A stretch of DNA of 6,692 nt from Gammaproteobacteria bacterium (GTDB lineage Bacteria > Pseudomonadota > Gammaproteobacteria > Steroidobacterales > Woeseiaceae), in the NCBI GenBank assembly GCA_029881015.1, contig JAOUNK010000184.1, forward strand, positions 1 through 6,692. Direction: 5' to 3'. The notes below the pieces were generated by a model. The model saw nothing but the letters and a program-made list of their open reading frames with translations, was not told the DNA's origin and did no database searches. The first letter of the stretch is position 1, and the number at the start of each line of letters is the position of its first letter. The translations under genes and the position numbers were made by a program. This document shows positions 1 through 5,890 of the stretch, in pieces.

Positions 1-755
1 CAACCGAAGGCGACTGGGTCATGTTCGCCTGGGACGGCGTAGGCCTCGGTCGCGACGGCACGCTCTGGGGCGGCGAAGCCCTGTTCGGCAGGCCCGGGGC
101 GTGGCAGCGCTTTGCGAGCCTCAGAACGTTTCGCCTGCCGGGCGGCGACAAGGCGGGACGCGAGCCATGGCGCAGCGCGGCCGCACTGCACTGGGAGTGC
201 GGGTCTGACTGGCAGGCGGGTCCCGATCCGGATGGCATCGCAAAGGCCGCCTGGGAAAGCAATCTCAATTGTCCCACGACCAGCGCCGCCGGGCGTCTGT
301 TCGATGCGGCCGCGGCTATCATCATCGATCTTCCAACCGCCAGCTTCGAGGCACAGGGGCCGATGCTGCTCGAGGCGTTGTGCCGCGCCGCGGCGCCGGC
401 CGTCGAACTCGACCTGGTCGGAGGCGACGACGGCGTGCTCCGGCTGGACTGGGAGCCCCTGCTCGACATACTTGGCGACCGGTCCAGGGAACCGGCGCTT
501 CGGGCGGAGATCTTTCACGCGAGCATGGCAGCCGCCATCGTGAGGCAGGCCGCGGTCGCACGTGAGCGCTACGGCGCCAGCCTGGTCGGGCTCTGCGGTG
601 GCGTGTTCCAGAACCGCTTCCTGGCCGAGCAGGCCGTGCGCCTGCTGGAGGGCCAGGATTTCGACGTGTACGTGCCGCAGGCATTGCCCTGCAACGACGC
701 GGCACTAAGCTATGGACAGGCGGCAGAAGTTGCGGCCCGAGAGGATGTCAGATAA
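1..755 (+). CDS. hypF: HypF, carbamoyltransferase for [NiFe]-hydrogenase maturation (3' part only)
   Basis: HypF uses carbamoyl phosphate and ATP to form carbamoyl-adenylate and moves the carbamoyl group to the C-terminal cysteine of HypE, the first steps of cyanide-ligand synthesis in the cytoplasm. The window holds only about the last 250 residues of a protein that is usually about 750 long; the reading frame is open at the left edge (first full codon at base 3), so the ATG at 21 is internal. Visible landmarks are WDGVGLGRDGTLWGGE (33-80), LPGGDKAGREPW (138-173), TSAAGRLFDA (279-308) and the Kae1-like LCGGVFQNRFL (591-623) followed by LPCNDAALSYGQ (684-719). The last has AA where HypF proteins usually have GG after ND, probably a tolerated variant. 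The stop codon shares one base with the hypE start, so the two are translationally coupled. Family assignment is secure. Confidence 0.96.
   Translation, partial: TEGDWVMFAWDGVGLGRDGTLWGGEALFGRPGAWQRFASLRTFRLPGGDKAGREPWRSAAALHWECGSDWQAGPDPDGIAKAAWESNLNCPTTSAAGRLFDAAAAIIIDLPTASFEAQGPMLLEALCRAAAPAVELDLVGGDDGVLRLDWEPLLDILGDRSREPALRAEIFHASMAAAIVRQAAVARERYGASLVGLCGGVFQNRFLAEQAVRLLEGQDFDVYVPQALPCNDAALSYGQAAEVAAREDVR
740..745 (+). promoter_or_regulatory. Ribosome binding site of hypE, inside the hypF end
   Basis: AGAGGA lies 9 bases before the ATG at 755, within the last codons of hypF. It supports this start and suggests that ribosomes finishing hypF can reinitiate on hypE at the TAATG overlap. Confidence 0.6.
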
Positions 756-1756
756 TGGATGACGAGCGTATTTCACTTGCGCACGGCAACGGTGGCCGTT
801 TCATGCGCGAACTCATCGAGGACGTGTTTGCGAAAGCACTGTCCGCCAGCGAGCTGGACGTGCAGGCCGATGCCGTCCAGATCGATCTGGGCGACGGCGA
901 GGTCATGATCACCACGGATGGATTCACCGTGCAGCCGCTGGAATTTCCCGGGGGCAACATCGGTTCGCTTGCGATTCACGGGACGACCAACGATCTCGCT
1001 GTGGCAGGTGCAAAGCCGATGTACATGACGTTGAACGCGTTCATCGAAGAAGGTTTCGAAGTCGCACAGCTCGAACGTATCGTCACGAGTCTTGCGCAGG
1101 CGGCGGTCGAAGCGGGCGTTCGGATCAGCGCGGGCGATACGAAGGTCGTGCGGCGCGGCGAAGGCGGTGGTATCTATCTTGCGACGACCGGCGTCGGTCT
1201 GCGCCTGCCGGGCGTCAAGCCGTCGATGGACAAGATTCGCGACGGCGACGTCATTCTCGTGAGCGGCCCGATCGGCGATCACGGCACGGCCGTCATGCTC
1301 GCGCGCGAAGAGTTCGGCCTCCGTGGCGATCTCGTTTCCGACGCGGGCCCGGTCATGGGACTCACCGAGCCGTTACTGGCGTTCGACGGCCTGCGCTTCA
1401 TGCGCGATCCGACCCGCGGCGGCATCGCGTCGATCGGTCACGAAATTCTGAAAGCGACCGGTCTGGGCGTGCGCTTCGCAGCGACCGTGCCTGTTCGCGA
1501 GCCCGTGCAATCGGTCTGCGACATGCTCGGCTACGATCCTTACTACCTGGCCTGCGAGGGGCGCGTCGTCGCAATCCTGGCGCCCGACCAGGCCGATGCG
1601 GCGCTCGCGCTCTGGCGCGGTTTGCCGGAGGGCAAGGAGGCGGCTCGCATCGGCCGCATCAATGCCGCCGAAAAACGGGTCATCCTCGAAACACCGCTGG
1701 GCGGCGAACGCTTTCTTGAAGAGCTCGAGGACGACCCGTTGCCGCGCATTTGCTGA
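755..1756 (+). CDS. hypE: HypE, carbamoyl dehydratase for [NiFe]-hydrogenase maturation
   Basis: HypE accepts a carbamoyl group from HypF on its C-terminal cysteine and dehydrates it with ATP to a thiocyanate, the source of the CN ligands that the HypC-HypD complex places on the hydrogenase iron. The 333-residue length is close to that of E. coli HypE. The N-terminal AIRS-type ATP-binding half includes SLAHGNGGRFM (residues 7-17), TTDGFTV (53-59), HGTTNDLAVAGAKP (75-88) and SAGDTKVV (125-132). The C-terminal AIRS half carries GPIGDHGTAVM (171-181) and RDPTRGGIAS (217-226). The protein ends exactly in PRIC, so the acceptor Cys333 is present and the enzyme should be functional. The start is fixed by the TAATG overlap with hypF and an AGAGGA site. 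The gene ends 8 bases from the converging hypA stop, with no visible terminator. Confidence 0.98.
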   Translation: MDDERISLAHGNGGRFMRELIEDVFAKALSASELDVQADAVQIDLGDGEVMITTDGFTVQPLEFPGGNIGSLAIHGTTNDLAVAGAKPMYMTLNAFIEEGFEVAQLERIVTSLAQAAVEAGVRISAGDTKVVRRGEGGGIYLATTGVGLRLPGVKPSMDKIRDGDVILVSGPIGDHGTAVMLAREEFGLRGDLVSDAGPVMGLTEPLLAFDGLRFMRDPTRGGIASIGHEILKATGLGVRFAATVPVREPVQSVCDMLGYDPYYLACEGRVVAILAPDQADAALALWRGLPEGKEAARIGRINAAEKRVILETPLGGERFLEELEDDPLPRIC

Positions 1757-1764
1757 GCGTGCGC

Positions 1765-2112
1765 CTAGCCGGTTTCGAGTTCCACGCGTTGCAGGATCAT
1801 CTCGTCGCCACTGACCACGGTCGTGTGGAAATCACCGCAAGCGCCGCAGACCAGGCGATTGGCTCGCGCCGGGGTCTCGGCCTCGCAGGCGCCGCACCGC
1901 ACCGTGATCCCGGCCTCGTCAAGGACGAACTCGGCGCCCGCCGCGATCGTCCCGGCCGAGGCCATGGGCCAGGCGCTGCGCAGCAGTCCGGACTCCACGC
2001 CGGACAGCGGGCCGACTTTGAGTTCGATCCGCGTCACGCGGGATGCGCCGCGCTCGGCGGCGATCGTCTGCACCTGCTCCAGCAGGGAGAGGCATACCGA
2101 GAGCTCGTGCAT
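1765..2112 (-). CDS. hypA: HypA, nickel metallochaperone for hydrogenase maturation
   Basis: HypA delivers Ni(II), together with the GTPase HypB, to the hydrogenase large-subunit precursor in the cytoplasm. The product is 115 residues, normal for the family. It begins with MHELSVC, in which His2 is the known nickel ligand with the N-terminal amine; this makes 2112 the start, although the frame is open for 25 more codons upstream. A zinc site is intact as two CxxC pairs: Cys73/Cys76 (CGAC) and Cys89/Cys92 (CGAC). The end, GDEMILQRVELE, is also typical. The start lies 10 bases after the slyD-like stop on the same strand, with only a weak AGGG-type ribosome site, which suggests dependence on translation of the upstream gene. 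It converges on hypE. A HybF-like paralogue is possible, but the role would be the same. Confidence 0.97.
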   Translation of the reverse strand: MHELSVCLSLLEQVQTIAAERGASRVTRIELKVGPLSGVESGLLRSAWPMASAGTIAAGAEFVLDEAGITVRCGACEAETPARANRLVCGACGDFHTTVVSGDEMILQRVELETG

Positions 2113-2122
2113 GGCCCTGGCG

Positions 2123-2551
2123 TCAGGCGATTTCGACGAGCTCGATCGCGAAGGTGAGGGCCTGGCCTGCAAGCGGGTGGTTGGCATCCACCGTGATCGA
2201 GGCCTCGTCGACCTGTGTGACGACGAGGTTCATCACCTGGCCATCGGGGCTCTGGCTCTGTAACTGCATGCCGACCTGCGGCGCCATGTCCTCGGGCAGT
2301 GCGCTCTTGGGAACCTGTTGTACCAGTTGCTCATTACGTTCGCCGTAAGCCTGCTCGGGCGGGATTGTCACTGACTTGCTTTCGCCAACGGCCATGCCGT
2401 CCACAGCACTGTCGAAACCGGGGATTACCTGTCCGCCGCCGAGTGCGAACTCGAGCGGATCGCGGCCGACGGAACTGTCGAATTGTGTGCCGTCGTCCAG
2501 TGTGCCCGTGTAGTGGATACGGACGGTATCGCCCGACCTGGCTGGTGTCAT
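2123..2551 (-). CDS. slyD: SlyD-like FKBP-type peptidyl-prolyl cis-trans isomerase
   Basis: This is a cytoplasmic prolyl isomerase and chaperone. In E. coli, SlyD binds HypB and helps nickel insertion into hydrogenase. The 142 residues show an FKBP fold with its active-site residues: Y14 (HYTG), F24-D25, F35, Q41-V42-I43, F46 in place of the FKBP12 tryptophan, and Y69 (AYG). An insert-in-flap chaperone segment spans about 71-121 (ENLVQRVPK-like NEQLVQQVPK), and the chain returns to the FKBP core at DANHPLAGQ (122-130). It stops at VEIA and therefore lacks the His/Cys-rich nickel-binding tail of E. coli SlyD; it contains no cysteine and only two histidines. The start at 2551 is chosen because AGGAG lies 8 bases upstream and the fold begins at once; a longer frame to 2656 has no family similarity. 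It lies 10 bases before hypA and is probably co-transcribed with it. An SlpA/FkpB-like name is possible, but the sequence resembles SlyD more. Confidence 0.9.
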   Translation of the reverse strand: MTPARSGDTVRIHYTGTLDDGTQFDSSVGRDPLEFALGGGQVIPGFDSAVDGMAVGESKSVTIPPEQAYGERNEQLVQQVPKSALPEDMAPQVGMQLQSQSPDGQVMNLVVTQVDEASITVDANHPLAGQALTFAIELVEIA

Positions 2552-2559
2552 GGGTGCGG

Positions 2560-2564
2560 CTCCT
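2560..2564 (-). promoter_or_regulatory. Ribosome binding site of the SlyD-like gene
   Basis: On the minus strand AGGAG stands 8 bases before the ATG at 2551. It decides the start against the longer open frame that reaches 2656. Confidence 0.75.
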
Positions 2565-2578
2565 CTTGGGAATTCGGC

Positions 2579-2587
2579 ACTATAGCA
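2579..2587 (-). promoter_or_regulatory. Putative extended -10 promoter of the slyD-hypA operon
   Basis: Read on the minus strand, TGCTATAGT matches the extended -10 form TGnTATAAT with one mismatch in the hexamer. A transcript starting about 7 bases downstream would have a leader of roughly 20 bases holding the AGGAG site. I see no good -35 hexamer at the usual distance, which fits an extended -10 promoter. This is inferred from motif match and position only. Confidence 0.45.
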
Positions 2588-2666
2588 GAAAGCGGATATT
2601 GCGATTTCCCGCCGGTTCCGGGCAGTATTGGGGTTAGGGGAAACGCAAAAGACCAAGAAGAAACAC

Positions 2667-2673
2667 GGGGGAG
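2667..2673 (+). promoter_or_regulatory. Ribosome binding site of the TonB-dependent receptor gene
   Basis: GGGGGAG lies 8 bases before the ATG at 2682. It supports this start over the in-frame ATG at 2628, which would add 18 charged residues ahead of the signal peptide. Confidence 0.7.
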
Positions 2674-2681
2674 TATCGGTA

Positions 2682-5126
2682 ATGGCCTATCAATTTGCCC
2701 GCGTCCTGCAAAGCAGCGGAGGTTTCAGAGCCTTGTGCATTGCAGTCGCAGCGGCTCTGCCGGCGGCTTCGCTGGCGCAGGACGTCGTTCTTGAAGAAAT
2801 CACGGTCACGGCGCAGAAGCGCGAGCAAAGCACGCTGGACGTCCCGCTGACCGTCGACGTCTTCTCCGCCGACGATATGGAAAAGACCGGCGCGCTGAAC
2901 ATATCCGAGATGCAGGATTTTATTCCCGGCTTCGAAATGGGGAGCAACCCGACCCAGGCGAGTATCTCGATCCGCGGGATTTCCAGCGTTGGCATTTCGA
3001 GTGGCGGCGATCCATCGGTCGCAACGTTCTACGACGACATCTACGTGCCGCGTGCTGCGACCACCATTGCGTTTACCGACGTTGCCCGCGTCGAGGTATT
3101 GAAAGGTCCGCAGGGTACGCTCTACGGCCGCAATGCCGCAGCCGGCGTTGTGAGCATTGTGCCGAATCGACCGGGCGCCGATAACGAAGCATTCACCAAG
3201 TTACGCATCGGTAACTACGGCCTGGCGAGAATAGAGGTGATGGGGAATATCGCGGTCAGCGACAATTTCTTCCTGCGTGCCAACGTGCTGAGCAATCAGC
3301 GCGATGGCTATCTCACGAATCTCGTGCCCGGCCAGAAAGACCCGGGCGAGCAGGATAACCTGGCGGCTCGAATCTCCGGATTGTGGCGCATCTCGGAGGC
3401 TACCGACCTGCAGCTCTCCTATGACTACGACAGGGTGGACAATTCCGCGCGCGGGGCCGTCGGCCTCAGCCAGTGGGGCGCATGCCCGACCGATCCGCGC
3501 TGCGATGTCGTACTGAACGATGTGATCGACGGCGAAGAGACGCGCGATATGTGGGCCGCAAACCTCAAGCTCTTTCACGAGATCAACGACGACTGGTCTG
3601 CCAAGTTCGTGACGGGATTTCGCACATTCGATGTCGTGAACAAGCAGGACGAAGACGGCACGGCGGAATACGATCGCTATCTCGACACGGACAATATCGA
3701 AGACTCGGACATTGCGTACACAGAGCTGCAATTCAATTTCAGCAACGAGAGGATCAACCTGGTCTTCGGCGGCAACCTGAGCAAGGAAGACACCAGCCAG
3801 GTCATCCCGGTCAACTCGAACACCGATTCCGTCATGCGCGCGGTGACAGCGGGGCTTGCGCAGGAGTTCCGGGTACCGCTGGATCATTTATGGAATCCCG
3901 ACGAAATGGCCGGCGCGCTGACCTATCTCAATTCCCTCGGGCTATTTCCGTTTCCGGTAACTCCCCAGGATGTCATGGCGACGGGCGACCTCTTTTATGA
4001 GGCTCTCGCAGCGGATCCGCTGCTCGCCGGGGTCCCGTTTTTCGGCCCCAGCTTCGCGGGCCAGCCCTGGAGCGAGATCTATTACAACAACGGCGATTTC
4101 ACCAACTGGGGTATCTACGGTGATGTCGATTTCCAGGTGAACGATCGCTGGAACCTGCTGTTCGGTCTACGCTACAGCAACGATGAGAAGACCTTTAGCT
4201 GGCGCAATCCGCCAAACACCTTTACCGCGATGCGACCGGGTACACCGGACCTGATATTCCAGCCGGATCCGCTCTACCCGGACGCACGCAACGGCACACT
4301 GACCGCGACCGACGACTGGGACAAGCTCACGGGCCGCGCCGTTGCGCGTTACCAGCTTGCGGACAATGCACAGGCATTCCTGTCGTACTCAACGGGTTAC
4401 AAGTCCGGCGGGTACGATTCGCTCGATGTCTGGACGTCCGACCATCCGCTCCGGCCGGAGGAATCCGAGAATATCGAACTCGGCGTAAAAGGTGATTTTG
4501 CCGACGATCGGCTGCGCCTGCAGCTGAGCTTGTTCGCGATGGATATCGACGGGCGCCAGCGGACCGTCGACAGCCGCCCGCCAGGGCAGAACAACCCGAT
4601 CCCGACGGTGAATTCGGGTGACCAGTCGGTCGAGGGTATCGAGGTCACGCTCAACTGGCTGGTTACGGACAACGTCCAGTTCAACTTCCTGACGACCTGG
4701 CGTGACGCACAGGCCACCTGGGATCCGTACTTCGATGCCAACGGTGACCCGGCCGGCGGGCCGCAAGCAAGCAACGCCACCGACCTCGATTACACGTTGT
4801 GGCTGGGTTGGCAGCCGGAGATCGGTCCCGGCAATCTCGATGTTCGTCTTGAGTACATCTATAACGAGAACACGTCGTACCTCGACGACAGCAGCGTGGT
4901 TGACCCGGCGCTCTTCCCCGGATTCTACGAAGATCGCGAGGAATTGAACGTGCGGATTGGCTGGGTCAGCGATGACGACAAGTGGACTGCCGCGTTGTGG
5001 GGCAAGAACCTGCTCGACCAGAAGCTGCTCGGCGGGATCAGTGATATCTCCATCCTGTTTGGCACGCCGTTCACGTCGATCGGTGCGCCGCTGACCTACG
5101 GCGCCGAGGTCGGCTACCGATTCTGA
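2682..5126 (+). CDS. TonB-dependent outer-membrane receptor, ligand unknown
   Basis: This is an outer-membrane beta-barrel transporter that imports a scarce ligand using energy passed by TonB-ExbB-ExbD. The 814-residue precursor has a signal peptide with hydrophobic core about 17-31 (likely cut after ASLA, residue 32), a TonB box in VLEEITVTAQKR (36-47), and a plug domain to about 165. The plug contains SIRGISS (96-102), FYDDIYVPR (116-124) and VEVLKGPQGTLYGRNAAAGVVSIV (137-160). The barrel ends with GAEVGYRF, the expected terminal phenylalanine. Two features stand out: the only cysteines of the mature protein are Cys268 and Cys274, and there is a long non-barrel insertion at about 374-471. 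No periplasmic binding protein, ABC transporter, sigma/anti-sigma pair or TonB gene is beside it, so iron-siderophore, nickel, cobalamin, carbohydrate or other ligands all remain open. The gene stands alone, with a terminator 22 bases past its stop. Confidence 0.95.
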   Translation: MAYQFARVLQSSGGFRALCIAVAAALPAASLAQDVVLEEITVTAQKREQSTLDVPLTVDVFSADDMEKTGALNISEMQDFIPGFEMGSNPTQASISIRGISSVGISSGGDPSVATFYDDIYVPRAATTIAFTDVARVEVLKGPQGTLYGRNAAAGVVSIVPNRPGADNEAFTKLRIGNYGLARIEVMGNIAVSDNFFLRANVLSNQRDGYLTNLVPGQKDPGEQDNLAARISGLWRISEATDLQLSYDYDRVDNSARGAVGLSQWGACPTDPRCDVVLNDVIDGEETRDMWAANLKLFHEINDDWSAKFVTGFRTFDVVNKQDEDGTAEYDRYLDTDNIEDSDIAYTELQFNFSNERINLVFGGNLSKEDTSQVIPVNSNTDSVMRAVTAGLAQEFRVPLDHLWNPDEMAGALTYLNSLGLFPFPVTPQDVMATGDLFYEALAADPLLAGVPFFGPSFAGQPWSEIYYNNGDFTNWGIYGDVDFQVNDRWNLLFGLRYSNDEKTFSWRNPPNTFTAMRPGTPDLIFQPDPLYPDARNGTLTATDDWDKLTGRAVARYQLADNAQAFLSYSTGYKSGGYDSLDVWTSDHPLRPEESENIELGVKGDFADDRLRLQLSLFAMDIDGRQRTVDSRPPGQNNPIPTVNSGDQSVEGIEVTLNWLVTDNVQFNFLTTWRDAQATWDPYFDANGDPAGGPQASNATDLDYTLWLGWQPEIGPGNLDVRLEYIYNENTSYLDDSSVVDPALFPGFYEDREELNVRIGWVSDDDKWTAALWGKNLLDQKLLGGISDISILFGTPFTSIGAPLTYGAEVGYRF

Positions 5127-5148
5127 GCAACCCGCGCTAAGCGAGAAC

Positions 5149-5182
5149 GCCGCAGTCTTGAGCAAGGCTGCGGCTTTTTTTT
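5149..5182 (+). terminator. Strong intrinsic terminator of the receptor gene
   Basis: GCCGCAGTCTT (5149-5159) pairs with AAGGCTGCGGC (5164-5174) to give an 11-bp stem with a single T-G wobble and a GAGC tetraloop. Eight T residues follow (5175-5182). It begins 22 bases after the receptor stop and has a T-tract only for rightward transcription. Confidence 0.95.
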
Positions 5183-5271
5183 CGAGGTCCCGACTAGGAC
5201 AACTACCTATTTGCAGCGCCGTGCCGCGGGTCTACGGTAATTCTGGGGATTTGTTGGTTGCGGGTGATGCC
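5183..5271 (+). promoter_or_regulatory. Leader and probable promoter region of the flavin reductase-M20 peptidase operon
   Basis: After the terminator a new promoter is needed. TTGCAG (5211-5216) and GGTAAT (5236-5241) resemble -35 and -10 elements, but the 19-base spacing and imperfect hexamers suggest a weak or activator-dependent promoter. Just upstream, TAGG (5195-5198) and CCTA (5206-5209) form short inverted arms, and TACCTAT (5204-5210) fits the NarL-type heptamer TACYYMT. All of this is motif reading and needs support from homologous promoters. Confidence 0.35.
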
Positions 5272-5883
5272 ATGAACGAGTCTTCAAGCAGCGGTCATGT
5301 GGTCCAGCTCGACACGACGGTTCCGGTCTGGGAGCAGTTCTTTACCGTCGCACCTCTAGTGCTGATCGGCACGCGAGACGAGGACGGATCGCTGGACATG
5401 GCGCCCAAGCACATGGTTACCCCGATGGGCTGGCAGAACTACTTCGGCTTTGTCTGCACGCCAAGGCACAAGACCTGCAGCAACATTGAGCGCAACGGCG
5501 AGTTCACCGTCAGCTATCCCAAACCCTCGGAGGTGTTGATTGCAAGCCTGGCCGCCTCGCCCAGGGGCGTGGAGGGTTCCAAGCCCGTCGTCGATTTTTT
5601 CCAGACGTTCCCGGCGACGCTGGTCGACGGACGCTTTATCAAGGACGGCTACCTCTATTTCGAGTGCCGCCATCACAAATCGGTGAGCGGCTTCGGCGAA
5701 AACTGCCTGATTACGGGCGAGATCGTCGCCGCCTACGCAGACATTGATTATCTTCGTTCGTCCGAGGCCGACGACCAGGAGACGATACACGCTGCACCCC
5801 TGTTCGCGTATCTCTCCCCGGGACGCTTCGCGACGATCGACCACTCGAATGCGTTTCCGTTCCCGGAGAGCATGAAAAAGTAA
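5272..5883 (+). CDS. Flavin reductase-domain protein (flavoredoxin-like, FMN-binding split barrel)
   Basis: Proteins of this family bind FMN in a split beta-barrel, usually as a dimer, and either reduce flavin for a partner oxygenase or carry electrons themselves. The 203 residues form one domain from about 18 to 190: the opening PLVLIGTRDEDGSLDMAPKHMVTPMG (28-53), FGFVCTPRHKTCSNIERNGEFTVSYP (58-83), ENCLITGEI (143-151) and the closing PLFAYLSPGRFATID (176-190) are all in the expected order. There is no signal peptide, so it should be cytoplasmic. The start at 5272 is the first ATG; the frame stays open upstream into the terminator, and TTG codons at 5251 or 5254 are possible alternatives, so the start is only moderately sure. 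The stop is 7 bases before the M20 peptidase gene, indicating an operon. No oxygenase partner is visible and the substrate is unknown. Confidence 0.87.
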   Translation: MNESSSSGHVVQLDTTVPVWEQFFTVAPLVLIGTRDEDGSLDMAPKHMVTPMGWQNYFGFVCTPRHKTCSNIERNGEFTVSYPKPSEVLIASLAASPRGVEGSKPVVDFFQTFPATLVDGRFIKDGYLYFECRHHKSVSGFGENCLITGEIVAAYADIDYLRSSEADDQETIHAAPLFAYLSPGRFATIDHSNAFPFPESMKK

Positions 5884-5890
5884 CTCCGAC

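Larger units (their letters stand above)
2552..2681. other. Divergent intergenic region between slyD and the TonB-dependent receptor gene
   Basis: These 130 bases must carry promoters for both directions. The leftward one has a credible extended -10 element. For the rightward receptor gene I find no convincing -35/-10 pair; TTGCGA at 2599-2604 could be a -35, but nothing good lies 16-18 bases on. There is no recognisable Fur box or NikR half-site pair. The last 40 bases before the receptor gene are purine-rich. Confidence 0.6.

Noticed and set aside
684..719. NDAA in place of NDGG in the HypF C-terminal motif as a sign of inactivation
   Set aside because: The Asn-Asp and the rest of the Kae1-like region are intact, the frame is unbroken, and the change to small residues is conservative.
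1750..2263. Plus-strand open frames across hypA and the end of slyD
   Set aside because: The minus strand encodes clear HypA and SlyD-like proteins with all key motifs; the plus-strand products are low-complexity and unrecognisable.
2552..2656. Longer frame upstream of the SlyD-like start
   Set aside because: It crosses the likely promoter and ribosome site of the same gene, and the added residues do not resemble FKBP proteins.
2628..2681. Earlier in-frame ATG giving an 832-residue receptor
   Set aside because: The extra 18 residues are lysine-rich and hydrophilic, and the ATG at 2682 has a good GGGGGAG site and is directly followed by a normal signal peptide.
3201..3887. Minus-strand open frame of about 228 codons under the receptor gene
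   Set aside because: No domain, and a mirror effect of codon bias in the real gene.
4389..5165. Long minus-strand open frame of about 258 codons under the receptor gene
   Set aside because: It is fully antisense to a well-supported receptor gene, has no recognisable domain, and GC-rich coding sequence commonly leaves the opposite strand open.
5158..5271. Extension of the flavin reductase upstream to a TTG at 5158
   Set aside because: That start would lie inside the terminator hairpin and the added residues show no family similarity.
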